Positions 28,881 through 37,335 of a DNA stretch of 43,362 nucleotides are shown here, piece after piece. The stretch spans positions 1-43,362 of the IMG/VR virus record IMGVR_UViG_3300045253_000096. One strand, given 5' to 3'. Position numbers and translations under genes: made by a program. The notes under the pieces are model-generated. The model saw nothing but the letters and a program-made list of their open reading frames with translations, was not told the origin of the DNA and ran no database searches. Every line of letters begins with the position of its first letter. The stretch's first letter is position 1. The stretch is from a virus.

Positions 28881-29375
28881 ATGGCCAGTCGCGCCCATCG
28901 CTGGAAAGGCGATGACACTCCCCTTACCGGCGTTCATGGCGGCTCCGCTGCCGCCGCACGCGCCGCCGTCAAAGAGTCCAAGCGCCTCCTCGACGAGCGC
29001 GCTCGGGCCGCTGTGCGCGAGGTTATCGCGCGCAATCAGGCCGCTTACGAGAGCGCTCCACGCAAGGATCGCCTCCGTCCGCGTGCGAGCTCCCGCCCCC
29101 GCTCTCCGCGATCTTGGCTGACCGACCTTATGCTGGCCCAGAACGGCCTGTGTTTCTACTGCGGACGCCGAATGCTCACTGGCCCGCTTCCCGATGAAGC
29201 GCTGTTCCGTCGCGCCACTATCGACCACTACGTTCCGCTGGCGCGTGGCGGCCTGAACGTGCGCGACAACGTCGTCGGCGCCTGTAACGAGTGCAACAAT
29301 CGAAAGGGCGCGCTGATGCCGGATGAGTTCGCCGCGATAGCGATGCCACTCCGCGAAGAACGCGTCAGCGGCTGA
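28881..29375 (+). CDS. HNH endonuclease on the plus strand
   Basis: The protein is 164 aa. It has a basic helical N-terminal half (AARAAVKESKRLLDERARAA). The HNH core is CFYCGRRMLTGPLPDE, RRATIDHYVPLARGG and NVVGACNECNNRKG, with two Cys pairs and the catalytic DHY. It stands opposite to the lysis region, between two minus-strand late genes. GATAAT at 28864-28869 is a possible -10, so it likely has its own promoter and came in as a mobile gene. ATG 28881 is used; GTG 28872 is the alternative. Element I follows its stop. Confidence 0.82.
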   Translation: MASRAHRWKGDDTPLTGVHGGSAAAARAAVKESKRLLDERARAAVREVIARNQAAYESAPRKDRLRPRASSRPRSPRSWLTDLMLAQNGLCFYCGRRMLTGPLPDEALFRRATIDHYVPLARGGLNVRDNVVGACNECNNRKGALMPDEFAAIAMPLREERVSG

Positions 29376-29423
29376 GGCCGAAGGCTGGCAGCGCGGGCCG
29401 GAGCGCAGCGAAGGCATCGCCCT
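29371..29423 (-). repeat. Mini-hairpin element I
   Basis: GCC-GAA-GGC, CAGCGCGGGCC and CGAAGGCATCGCCC, the latter shared with elements H and J. It lies at the 3' end of the plus-strand HNH gene and might mark the edge of that insertion. Confidence 0.65.
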
Positions 29424-29742
29424 AATCACAACTCGGCCCTTCTTCCGTCCAGTCATTCACTCCGTTAGGGCATAGAAGACGCTCTGCGATGGCGAGACGT
29501 TCAGCGATGGTCATTGCAGAAAGTCGGTCGTCGGGGCCGCAATTCTCGCCACGTTCGAAGGCAAGCCGCACCTTCGCCGCCTCGATCCCCTGTTCCGCGA
29601 TTTCTTCCCGATACAGGGCTAGCCCCGGATCATCGTCGGGAATGTAGGCGACAGGTCCCCGGCACAGCAGCGCTTGCTCTTGGTCGGGCGTGAGCGTCAC
29701 GGTCACCGGCTGGGCGGCGAGGAGAAGGGCCAGGGCGATCAT
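29422..29742 (-). CDS. Small exported protein after endolysin
   Basis: The protein is 106 aa. ATG 29742 overlaps the endolysin stop, with AGGAGG eight bases upstream. The N-terminus MIALALLLAAQPVTVTL is a short signal-like segment. The mature part is acidic and helical (LALYREEIAEQGIEAAKVRL, TIAERLAIAERLLC) with four Cys residues. Its place directly after the endolysin is where Rz spanin genes usually lie, but it lacks the long coiled coil of Rz. A lysis accessory role is inference. Confidence 0.62.
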   Translation of the reverse strand: MIALALLLAAQPVTVTLTPDQEQALLCRGPVAYIPDDDPGLALYREEIAEQGIEAAKVRLAFERGENCGPDDRLSAMTIAERLAIAERLLCPNGVNDWTEEGPSCD

Positions 29743-30209
29743 GATGGATTCCTCCTGTAGAGGGCCGCTTCCGCTGCACGGCGGCGAACGAGGCCGGGCA
29801 GAACCTTGCCGGCGGCCTTGGTCCACTTCCCGAACTCGGCCGCGGCGCCCTCATAGTCGCGCGCCTTGTGCTTCTTCAGGAGGGTGGAACTGGCGAGGTT
29901 GCCCGCTCCAAGGTTGTACGCGAAGCTGACCATCGCATCGAACTGGTTCTGGGTCGTAAGCGCGCCGGCGAGAAGCCTGTCGACCTTGGCCGCGAATTGC
30001 TCGAGGTGCGCGGCAAAGCGGTCGTCGCATTGCTGCTTCGTCCAGATCGTGCCTTTCTTGACGTCCGGCCCCGTCGTTCCCCAGCCTATGGTCCAGGGGT
30101 CTCCACCGGTGCCGGGATCCGGATAGGCGTCATATCGTCCGTCCGGTCGCTTCTTTGCGCATCCCTCGAATTCCTGGACGAGCTCGCTGCAGGCGGGAGA
30201 GGGTTTCAT
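29739..30209 (-). CDS. Endolysin, GH24 lysozyme
   Basis: The 156-aa enzyme cuts the MurNAc-GlcNAc bond of peptidoglycan at lysis. The catalytic glutamate is E15 in QEFEGC. The following Asp/Thr region is DPGTGGDPWTIGWGTTGPDV, as in T4/P22-type lysozymes. FDAMVSFAYNLGAGNLASST and WTKAAGKVLPGLVRRRAAEA are the family's C-terminal helices. ATG 30209 overlaps the upstream stop and has GAGGA before it. No signal peptide, so it depends on the holin-like proteins for access to the wall. Confidence 0.92.
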   Translation of the reverse strand: MKPSPACSELVQEFEGCAKKRPDGRYDAYPDPGTGGDPWTIGWGTTGPDVKKGTIWTKQQCDDRFAAHLEQFAAKVDRLLAGALTTQNQFDAMVSFAYNLGAGNLASSTLLKKHKARDYEGAAAEFGKWTKAAGKVLPGLVRRRAAEAALYRRNPS

Positions 30210-30514
30210 GGCGAGATCCTCAAATGGGATCGAGCCTGCCGAACCGCGGCGGCGTTGAGATGGCGGTGGCGAAGCATCCGGCCGATGAAGTAGATGGCGC
30301 ATCCGCCCCGAAGCAGCGTGGCCGACCAATCTTCGAAGGGAGTCGGCGCGAAAGAGATGATCGGGCCGACCGTCATCAGGCTTCCCGCCCCGACCAGCGC
30401 CATGCCGACACGCTCCATCGGCGTGAACTTGTCCGGCCAGCGGCACAGCTTGAACGCGACGATCACCGCCACGATCAGGCTCGCGACGACGTTTAGAACT
30501 GCCCAGATGGTCAT
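30206..30514 (-). CDS. Holin-like membrane protein 1
   Basis: The protein is 102 aa. It has three predicted membrane segments: WAVLNVVASLIVAVIVAF, VGMALVGAGSLMTVGPII and a shorter TLLRGGCAIYFIGRM, with a basic C-terminus (RHRHLNAAAVRQARS). ATG 30514 overlaps the upstream stop and has GGGGAG eight bases before it. Lying directly before the endolysin, it is a strong holin candidate. Family name not certain. Confidence 0.7.
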   Translation of the reverse strand: MTIWAVLNVVASLIVAVIVAFKLCRWPDKFTPMERVGMALVGAGSLMTVGPIISFAPTPFEDWSATLLRGGCAIYFIGRMLRHRHLNAAAVRQARSHLRISP

Positions 30515-30837
30515 GATCTCGACTCCCCATTGCTGGCGCCGAAGACCCTGCCGAACCACTTGACCGCCATCGGGATGAGAATGTTCGACCCTGTCGCCAT
30601 CAAATAGAGGACGCCGCCAAAGACGCGGATGTCCATGGGTCCGTCACCAAAGATGATCTTCGCCACCCACGGGCCGACGAAGATCGCGAAAGAGGCGCCG
30701 ACCGTCAGGGCAAGCGCGATCTCGCTTCGCGTCATGTTCTTAAACGGTCGAGCGGAAAGCGCCGTCAGCGCGCCGGCCAAGCTCGCCAGCAACCCCCACA
30801 GGTAAAGGGTCCAGGGATTCGCGTTAGGCATCGTCAT
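30511..30837 (-). CDS. Holin-like membrane protein 2
   Basis: The protein is 108 aa with three predicted membrane segments: WTLYLWGLLASLAGALTAL, IALALTVGASFAIFVGPW and GGVLYLMATGSNILIPM, ending in a polar tail. It precedes the other holin-like gene with an ATGA overlap. Paired small membrane genes before an endolysin are often holin and antiholin; which is which cannot be told. Confidence 0.65.
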   Translation of the reverse strand: MTMPNANPWTLYLWGLLASLAGALTALSARPFKNMTRSEIALALTVGASFAIFVGPWVAKIIFGDGPMDIRVFGGVLYLMATGSNILIPMAVKWFGRVFGASNGESRS

Positions 30838-30888
30838 TGGTCATGGCCCGCTCCCCACGAAAGGCCCGCCCCACGGGCCAAAAATTCC

Positions 30889-32913
30889 CTACGCATCGAT
30901 CGCCCCGAATGGCTTCCACGTCCCCGGCGTCCCCGCCGTAACGCAGACCCAGCCGACCTTTCCCGCCGCGGAAGGCGCGTTGTTGAAGACGATCTCACCT
31001 CTTGCATGGGCTCCGGTCGTCGGTGCGGCGCTCGCCGTCGTGTAGAGGCGGGAATCCGCAGCCACGCCGAGCCCAAGATATTGGCAGCGCATCCGGAAGG
31101 GCTTGTTGACCCCGGTGCCGAACTGTTCGGTCGTGCTGAGGCCGGTGATCGTGTAGGGCGAATTGGCGGGATCCGCAGCATATTCGAGGATAAAATCGTT
31201 GCCGTTATACTGGAAGGTCCAGCCCTGCGGCCCTTTCACCGAGTCGCCATAGGCCCACAGGACGCCGCTGCCCTGTGGGCCGCCGAGCCGCGACCATTGC
31301 GTCGATGTCGCGTCCTTGCGCTGATAGCCTACGGTTTGGTTGGAGAGCAGAACGCCTTGGTCCATCTGGAGCCAGGCGCCGCCGCCCTCCACCGCTGAGA
31401 GCTGGCCGCCGATCGCCAGGGCCGGGTCGACTAGGTAAGGCGGCGCCTGACCGGTTTCGGCATAGCAGCCGACAAAGACCGTGTCGCCGGCGTTGCTCGT
31501 TGATATGTAGCAGCCGCCCATGGCGTAGACGGTACCGCTGGCCCAGGCGGGCGCGGCCGTGCTCGGCGTTCCGCGTACCCCCATCACATATTCGTCGGGC
31601 ATGCGCTTCCAGACGGCGGCGTTGGTGCCGGGCGTCGTCGTCGGCGCCAGCGTCTCGTCCACGACGTAATATTGATCGCCGCCATGATTGACGATGGCGG
31701 GATGGGGCCGACCAAGACCGGCACCGCGATAGACGCCGTTCTCCGCGGTGTGGCAGCCGATGAAGATGTTGCCGAGGAAGCCGTAATTGGCGACGCCGTA
31801 TTTGTCGTTGTACGAGCAGTCGGTTCCTGTCACGGTCACGACATTGGCGTCGCCGCCCTCGATCCGGATGCCGTCGCCCAGATTGCCCTCGAAATGGCCG
31901 CCGGTCACCCGTGAGCAATTGGCGTTGCCGTAGGTCGCCGGTACGGCGATATTGCCGTCGCCGGCGATGTAGAGACCGTGGCCGCCGAAATTGCGCGCGC
32001 TGGTGTTCTCGAGGATGCAGCGGCTTTTGGCGTAGATGCCGTGACTCCCGTCGTAAGTGACGCCGTTTTTCGCCCCGTACAGATCGAGGTTGCGGAGTAT
32101 CGTTCCGCCAGCCTGCCCGCCGAAGGCGACGATAGTGTCCCCATTGTCCGTCTGCGGGTGGTTGATGATGATCCCGTGGACGCCGGCCGCGAAATGGAGC
32201 GAGGTCGACTGGCCGGCGCCGGCCATGCCGTTCGAGCCACCGCACAGGATCACTTGCTTCTTGAGATTGATCGCTCCAGAGAAACGATAGACGCCGGGCG
32301 GAAACCAGATCGTCGGCCCGCCGGGCAGATTGTGCTCATTCCCAGCCGAGACCATCGCCACCGCCGCATTGACCGCTGCGACGAAGTCCGTCGTGCCGGG
32401 GACGGTGTTGCCTTGCAGGTGCAGGATATTGATCCAGGGACCATCCGTCGCGAGCCGGAACCCTCGCCCGTTGAGCGTGATCTTCGCGGAAAGAGGATGC
32501 GCGGCGACATAGGCCGAATCGACCGCAGCGTCATACACATAGTCGGCGCCATTGGAGGCGCGGATTCTGTCCGTGCCGACAGGGATGTTCATTGCAGACA
32601 GGCCGGCGAAGGTGCCGACCGCCATGACGTTGGCGCCGGGATCGCCCTTGAACTGCTCCGCCGGTTCCCCGACGATGACGCCCTGCTGCTCGAAAATTAC
32701 GCGGTCGCCGCGGAGAAACTTGAGCGTGTAGAGCCCGTCATCCGCATAGAAATCAAAATTGCCGTAGGCGTCTGTCGTCAGCGGATTGGCGATCGCCTCT
32801 CCGTCTCCATCCTCCAAGGCCGCCAGCTCACCCGTGTAGGTATAGACGTACACCGTCACCTCAGCGAGAAGCTGTCCGTTCGAGTCCTTTAGCTGGTCGA
32901 TATAGCGGCTCAC
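30889..32913 (-). CDS. Tailspike with beta-helix (pectate-lyase-like) domain
   Basis: The protein is 674 aa. Residues 1-90 form a small adaptor-like domain (LAEVTVYVYTYTGELAAL, GLYTLKFLRGDRVIFEQQG), and a collagen-like stub precedes residue 100. From about 180 there are repeated turns typical of a right-handed beta-helix, with WFPPGVYRFSGAINLKKQVI as the usual entry of pectate-lyase-like spikes and later GIYAKSRCILENTSARNFGG coils. The last 60 residues look like a trimer-closing tail. It should bind and probably degrade a host surface polysaccharide. GTG 32913 overlaps the upstream stop. Confidence 0.85.
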   Translation of the reverse strand: MSRYIDQLKDSNGQLLAEVTVYVYTYTGELAALEDGDGEAIANPLTTDAYGNFDFYADDGLYTLKFLRGDRVIFEQQGVIVGEPAEQFKGDPGANVMAVGTFAGLSAMNIPVGTDRIRASNGADYVYDAAVDSAYVAAHPLSAKITLNGRGFRLATDGPWINILHLQGNTVPGTTDFVAAVNAAVAMVSAGNEHNLPGGPTIWFPPGVYRFSGAINLKKQVILCGGSNGMAGAGQSTSLHFAAGVHGIIINHPQTDNGDTIVAFGGQAGGTILRNLDLYGAKNGVTYDGSHGIYAKSRCILENTSARNFGGHGLYIAGDGNIAVPATYGNANCSRVTGGHFEGNLGDGIRIEGGDANVVTVTGTDCSYNDKYGVANYGFLGNIFIGCHTAENGVYRGAGLGRPHPAIVNHGGDQYYVVDETLAPTTTPGTNAAVWKRMPDEYVMGVRGTPSTAAPAWASGTVYAMGGCYISTSNAGDTVFVGCYAETGQAPPYLVDPALAIGGQLSAVEGGGAWLQMDQGVLLSNQTVGYQRKDATSTQWSRLGGPQGSGVLWAYGDSVKGPQGWTFQYNGNDFILEYAADPANSPYTITGLSTTEQFGTGVNKPFRMRCQYLGLGVAADSRLYTTASAAPTTGAHARGEIVFNNAPSAAGKVGWVCVTAGTPGTWKPFGAIDA

Positions 32914-33395
32914 GGGAGCGGCCCTCCTCCCCCTGTCGCGTTGAAGCCGATATTGGAGACGATCGCCTCGACCTCGTCCGTCGTTGCGCTGATCCCGGCG
33001 GCGTCCGTGACAGTGCAGACGAAAGTCGCCTCGAAACTCTCCCCGGGGCCACAGGGGCCGCCGACGAAGGTCGTAGAGGCCTGCGTCGGGCTGGTAATGC
33101 TCCAGGTGCCCCCAGCGCTCCCCGTGATGGACCAGGCGAAAGAATAGGGAGCCGTCCCCCCGGTCGGCTGAGCCTCCACGCTCTGCGTCTGGATCGATAC
33201 ATCGAGGCTGCTGTTGACTGCCCCCGCGACAGATTCGCGCGAAAGGGCTGCGGAGATCGATCCGAAGAAAGAGCGTAAAACTGAACTGGCGTCTCGAATC
33301 CTCCCAAGATTGATCGGGCGCAGCACGCCTCCTGCGTCCCGTGCGGTGATGCCAGCGAGCGCTTTCGTGGCCGCGAGAGTGCGGATTGCGGTCAT
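32910..33395 (-). CDS. Ig-like domain tail protein
   Basis: The protein is 161 aa. The second half is an Ig/PKD-like beta sandwich (VEAQPTGGTAPYSFAWSITG, SFEATFVCTVTDAAGISATT). The N-terminal 45 residues are helical and basic. It lies between the spike adaptor and the beta-helix spike genes, all ATGA/GTGA-coupled, so it is probably part of the adsorption apparatus or its assembly. Its exact place in the virion is unknown. Confidence 0.65.
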   Translation of the reverse strand: MTAIRTLAATKALAGITARDAGGVLRPINLGRIRDASSVLRSFFGSISAALSRESVAGAVNSSLDVSIQTQSVEAQPTGGTAPYSFAWSITGSAGGTWSITSPTQASTTFVGGPCGPGESFEATFVCTVTDAAGISATTDEVEAIVSNIGFNATGGGGPLP

Positions 33396-34003
33396 GGCGT
33401 ATAGGTGAGCCAGATATCGCCCGGCTGCGATGTCGGATCAGGGTCGCCGGCAGAGGTGATGAAGATACGTCCCCCGGTCATACCGCTATTGGCGAAGTAG
33501 GGATGGACCCCGGCACCGGAGCGCAGGATGTTTCCGGTTACTGTGCCCCCGGTCGTCGGGATGCCAGGAGAAATGTCGACCGCCTCCCGTAGCGCCGCTT
33601 GGTTGGCGAGGGTCAGGAGAGCTCGCCCGTATGCCGTAGTCGCGAGAGCCGCGATGGCCGTCAGGTCCTCGTCCAGAGGCTGATAATCCGAGCCAATCGA
33701 AGCGCCCCCCGCATCGGCCGCGGAGAGGATGTTGTCGATCAGGCTGCCATCGGAATCGAGAACTCGATAGCTCCAATCCTCCGCGTCGAAATAAACGAAG
33801 GCTGGCGTCTCGCCGTTGACGATGAGCCCCCCCAGCGTGCGCAGCGGCTGGGGGGCTATCTGCGTGCCATCCGCGTCCCAATAGACGGGAATCGGGCTAT
33901 CCTGAGGGTCCTGCCCAGCCTCACCGATGTAGATCCGCCCCCCGGTGAGAAGGCCTCCTCGAGCGTCGACATATACGGGTCGGGGATTGGTTAGTCGCTG
34001 CAC
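33392..34003 (-). CDS. Tailspike adaptor with P22-type head-binding domain
   Basis: The protein is 203 aa. Residues 1-95 match the P22 tailspike head-binding domain pattern: NPRPVYVDARGGLLTGGRIY, IGEAGQDPQDSPIPVYWDAD, PLRTLGGLIVNGETPAFVYF and WSYRVLDSDGSLI. In P22 this fold anchors the spike to the portal ring. Here it is not fused to a beta-helix but followed by about 100 residues of fibre-like sequence. It therefore looks like a separate base to which another receptor-binding protein attaches. GTG 34003 has AAGGG upstream and a late promoter 22 bases further up. Confidence 0.82.
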   Translation of the reverse strand: MQRLTNPRPVYVDARGGLLTGGRIYIGEAGQDPQDSPIPVYWDADGTQIAPQPLRTLGGLIVNGETPAFVYFDAEDWSYRVLDSDGSLIDNILSAADAGGASIGSDYQPLDEDLTAIAALATTAYGRALLTLANQAALREAVDISPGIPTTGGTVTGNILRSGAGVHPYFANSGMTGGRIFITSAGDPDPTSQPGDIWLTYTP

Positions 34004-34024
34004 CGGGCGCCCTTTCGAGCGCCG

Positions 34025-34063
34025 ATACTAGTGGAGGGGGCAAAGAGGGGCTTTTGGTCCTTT
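34025..34063 (-). promoter_or_regulatory. Late promoter 3 (tailspike and lysis unit)
   Basis: On the minus strand, AAAGGACCAAAAGC (34063-34050), 19 bases, TAGTAT (34030-34025), 22 bases before the adaptor start codon. It is identical in box and spacing to the other three sites. It reads into the adaptor, Ig-like, spike, holin and endolysin genes. Confidence 0.72.
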
Positions 34064-34086
34064 GCGGAAGCGGCTATTGGGAAGGG

Positions 34087-34512
34087 GTGAAGGCCGAAGA
34101 ACGCCAGCTTCTCATTCTCCAGAAGGCCCATGAGAAGCGTACCGACTTAGCAGGGATGAGGGGCGTTGATCTCTCATGCCTCTATTGCGTACACGGCCCC
34201 CAGGATTCCGCGGTCGGCATCTGCGGGCATCCGATACACCTGGAGCCAACGGTCGGCGATGTCGTTGCTGGGGCCTTCTCCGCCGCATCGACCACTACAA
34301 CCACCGTCGCGCGCTCTAACGATGGCCTGTGCGGACCCGAGGCCCAGCTATTCGAAGCCCGACCAGCTCATTCCCGTGCCTGGCGAGCGCTTCGCCCCCA
34401 TCTTCCATTGCCCATTGGCTTTGAGCGGCATTGGTACTTCCACTTCTGGCTCATTTTGGGGAGCGTTTCACTTCTAGTGACATTGGCCTTGATCATTGAG
34501 GGCAAGTGGTAG
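34087..34512 (+). CDS. Plus-strand membrane protein (moron), immI-like position
   Basis: The protein is 141 aa from GTG 34087; TTG 34054 and ATG 34156 are alternative starts. The N-terminal half has a probable zinc site (DLSCLYCVHGPQDSAVGICG), then NDGLCGPEAQLFEARP. The C-terminus is one membrane segment (WYFHFWLILGSVSLLVTLAL). It is transcribed against the late operon, fits between the last ejection gene and the tailspike adaptor, and its stop abuts the ejection gene's stop. P22 carries its immI/sieA region at this same place, so superinfection exclusion in the lysogen is a reasonable guess. Confidence 0.62.
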   Translation: MKAEERQLLILQKAHEKRTDLAGMRGVDLSCLYCVHGPQDSAVGICGHPIHLEPTVGDVVAGAFSAASTTTTTVARSNDGLCGPEAQLFEARPAHSRAWRALRPHLPLPIGFERHWYFHFWLILGSVSLLVTLALIIEGKW

Positions 34513-37335
34513 CTATTGGAAGGCGGAGTCTATTTTCTCACGAATATCTAATAGATAATCCGCGATGGCAGGATTGCTGCGAGCAAGGCGGGTAAGATAG
34601 TCTTTCTGGCTTTTGAGGGCTTTTGCTGAGGGGTTCGCGCCCGACCTTTCAGCCGCCGCAACCATCCTCGTGTAACCCGTCGCCCAGCGAACGAACTCGG
34701 GCTTGGTCCAGAGCTTGGCCATGCCGTAATTGGCTGCCCCGGTCGCGCCGAATCCGATTAGCGAAAGGGCGGCCGTAACCGGATGCGCCAGCGCGCTGCC
34801 CACCTGAGCGGCGAGTGCGCCAACGGCGCCCGCGCCGATAAAGCCTGGAGCCGTGTTCGACGTGTTGCGGAGAGCGTTGGTATTCGCCAGTCGCTGAGAT
34901 ACTTCCACGAAGCCATCAAGAGCCCTCCGAAGATCCCTTCGGCCTCGATCCCCAAAGAGAAGATTGCGGGCAGGCTCGGACATGTCGGCGTACCAGTTGA
35001 CGAACGTCTGGGGGCTGAAACCGCGCCCCTCGCTGTTCGCGGGCTGTCCACCCAACCGAACCAGCGACGATGCGAACTCATCCCACTCGCCACCTTTCAT
35101 CAGCGAGGCCCGAATCTGGGATAGCTGCCTCAGGTTCGAGCTTCCGCGACCGCTGCGCGCAATCTTCGCCAGTGTGGCAGCGGCGGCCTCAGGATTGGCC
35201 TTGCTGTCATCGCCCAGCAGCGCCACCAGCGCCCCTTCGATGCGCTCCTGACCATTTTGATAGAGCGTGTTGGCGCGCTCGAAAGCGTTAACAGCCCTAG
35301 GGCCTTGCGCAACTGCGGTGGCGCGCATGTCTTCGCTCATCGCCCCGTACAGCGCCCGCAGCTCGTCCTTCGTGGGACTGTCGCTGAACCTCTGCTCTCC
35401 GATCTCGTAGCCGATGCGCGAACGCAGCGCCTTGAGGTCGTTCCAGGAAAGGCCGCCCTTGGCCAAGGCCTCGCGATAATCCTGAAGCCTCGAATTACGA
35501 AAGACTTCCGCCAGCTTTGGATTGCTCGGGAAGATGGAAGTGAGCCTGTTTAGGGTAGCGCGTGTGGAGTCCACAACTGCGGGCGCCGCAGGGGGTATGG
35601 GGATAGCCTCATATGCCTTTGTCGACACCTCATCGAAACGGCTTATCCACCTATTGGCACCTTCTTGAAGCGCCTGGCCGCCCGCAAAGGGCGTCCTCGC
35701 CTGTCCGTACCGACCCGCAACGTCCTCGACCGCATTTTCGACCTGTGCGCCGACCTCGCGACGGGCATCATTCATTCTTCCCGCGCTTGGCGGAAGGACA
35801 TCGAGTCCCTTCTCTACGATCGCCCCACCTCGATCAGACGCCGAGCCCAGCGGCAGATCAATTCCGTAGCCGCGGGCCGCATCGACGCGCTCCGCGGGCC
35901 GGACGGACTCTAAGGGCTCATTGAGGCGCCCGCTAAGGGGATCCACGAGCGGCGGCTTCTCGGATGCCTGTGCCGCCAGTCCGGAAGGCATGACCTTGCC
36001 CGCGAGATAGCCACCCGCCGCTCCGAGCAAGCCCTCGACTAACGCGCCGCTGGCTTTGTCGAGCGCGTCTCCATCGGTTGTTACCGCGCCATGGGCGGCC
36101 CCATAACCCGCACTCTCGGCGGCCATCCGTCGCGCCATGGCCGCCTTAGCCATTCCGGCCGCCTCTTCTGCGGTGCGCCCCGCCGCTAGCGCCTCCGTTG
36201 CGGCTACGCGCCCGACCCCCACCACCGTCGTAGGAATCAGGAAAGCGCCCGCGATATCCCCGACCAATTGAGCGGTCGGATGGTGTTGACTGTCATATCC
36301 GCTGATAGCGTCTTGGCGGGCAAGGTTTTCCCCCTTAGAGTCGGCGCCGAAAAGCGTGTCCATACCGGCCGCGATCTTGTCGGCGCCCCCCAGGGTCAAC
36401 AGATTTGCCGTGCTACGAACGCCCGCATCGACCGTCTCGAGCAGGCCTCCGCTGCCCCGAGCTTCCGAGATGTCGGGAGGCCTGTCCGTTTGGCCTGCCG
36501 CGATCCTAGCGCGATACTGCTCGTCGGTTTCGCCGCGACGGCGCTCGTCGCTGACCGTCACCTCAAGCGGACCACCCCCGTCCGGATTGCCTCCGTCCAT
36601 GATGGTCCGCTTGGCTTCTTCGCGTCGGCGATCGATTTCCGGTCCCAGGGCAAGGGGGATATGGATGCGCGGATCTTCGCCCAATTGCTGGAAATATGTG
36701 CGGTACTGGTTTGCTACGTCGTTATACGCCTCTGCCCTCGCGATATACATTTGCTGGGCCGTCCTCACCATCTCGTCCCGCTGTTCGGGATTGAGCCGGC
36801 CGCCCGTCGTCAGCTGATTGTAGTAGTTTCGCACCCGATCAGGGACGCCGGCCGCGTTCTGGGCATTAGCGAACTCGCCCTCCCGAACGGCAGAGGCCGG
36901 ATCGAGAGACTTCATGAAGGTGAAAATCAGCCCCATGTCTGTCTGCGCATTTCCGGTCTGGCCGAGCCGCAGGATTTGCTTGAACGTGTTGCGCGAGTCG
37001 AAGAACGACCGAATATCCGGCCGTCCATAGAACTCCTGCCGCAAGCTCTGGACTTGATTGAAGTGCTGGTTATCGCGTCCAGATTGAGCGTTGAGAACTT
37101 GTTCTTCTTTCGCCCGCCTGTCTAGCGGGGCATCTTCCAGTTGCTGGCGGCGCTGTTCGACCGAGAGAACGTCGCCTTCCGCTTGGGCGCCGGTTTGAGC
37201 CGGAGGCCTCTTCGGATTGCCATAGATAGTCCCTGGGGGATCACCTGCCGCAGGCGCAGCTACCGAGGCACCTGGCGGAGGCATCGCTGTCGCGGCTGGC
37301 GCGATGATCGGATCGTTCTCCCACGGCGCCGGCAT
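34513..37335 (-). CDS. Large ejection protein (P22 gp16 position)
   Basis: The protein is 940 aa. It has a Pro/Ala-rich N-terminus, then long helices (DIRSFFDSRNTFKQILRLGQ and following). A hydrophobic Gly/Ala-rich region lies at about 340-460 (TAQLVGDIAGAFLIPTTVVG, GALVEGLLGAAGGYLAGKVM), and a second near 850-890, which could insert in membranes. This is the make-up of internal virion proteins that leave the capsid ahead of the DNA and form a trans-envelope channel. It is the third gene in a row of ejection-type proteins, as in P22 7-20-16. TGATG overlap with the upstream gene. Confidence 0.75.
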   Translation of the reverse strand: MPAPWENDPIIAPAATAMPPPGASVAAPAAGDPPGTIYGNPKRPPAQTGAQAEGDVLSVEQRRQQLEDAPLDRRAKEEQVLNAQSGRDNQHFNQVQSLRQEFYGRPDIRSFFDSRNTFKQILRLGQTGNAQTDMGLIFTFMKSLDPASAVREGEFANAQNAAGVPDRVRNYYNQLTTGGRLNPEQRDEMVRTAQQMYIARAEAYNDVANQYRTYFQQLGEDPRIHIPLALGPEIDRRREEAKRTIMDGGNPDGGGPLEVTVSDERRRGETDEQYRARIAAGQTDRPPDISEARGSGGLLETVDAGVRSTANLLTLGGADKIAAGMDTLFGADSKGENLARQDAISGYDSQHHPTAQLVGDIAGAFLIPTTVVGVGRVAATEALAAGRTAEEAAGMAKAAMARRMAAESAGYGAAHGAVTTDGDALDKASGALVEGLLGAAGGYLAGKVMPSGLAAQASEKPPLVDPLSGRLNEPLESVRPAERVDAARGYGIDLPLGSASDRGGAIVEKGLDVLPPSAGRMNDARREVGAQVENAVEDVAGRYGQARTPFAGGQALQEGANRWISRFDEVSTKAYEAIPIPPAAPAVVDSTRATLNRLTSIFPSNPKLAEVFRNSRLQDYREALAKGGLSWNDLKALRSRIGYEIGEQRFSDSPTKDELRALYGAMSEDMRATAVAQGPRAVNAFERANTLYQNGQERIEGALVALLGDDSKANPEAAAATLAKIARSGRGSSNLRQLSQIRASLMKGGEWDEFASSLVRLGGQPANSEGRGFSPQTFVNWYADMSEPARNLLFGDRGRRDLRRALDGFVEVSQRLANTNALRNTSNTAPGFIGAGAVGALAAQVGSALAHPVTAALSLIGFGATGAANYGMAKLWTKPEFVRWATGYTRMVAAAERSGANPSAKALKSQKDYLTRLARSNPAIADYLLDIREKIDSAFQ

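Noticed and set aside
28743-29456. Minus-strand frame of 237 codons opposite the HNH gene
   Set aside because: The plus-strand frame has a complete HNH core; the minus-strand product has no motif and would overlap neighbouring late genes.
31978-32892. Plus-strand frame of 304 codons over the tailspike
   Set aside because: It is an Arg/Asp/Val-rich mirror of the tailspike coding sequence, typical of high-GC antisense frames.
36268-37125. Plus-strand frame of 285 codons over the large ejection gene
   Set aside because: Shadow frame with no start signal and no domain.
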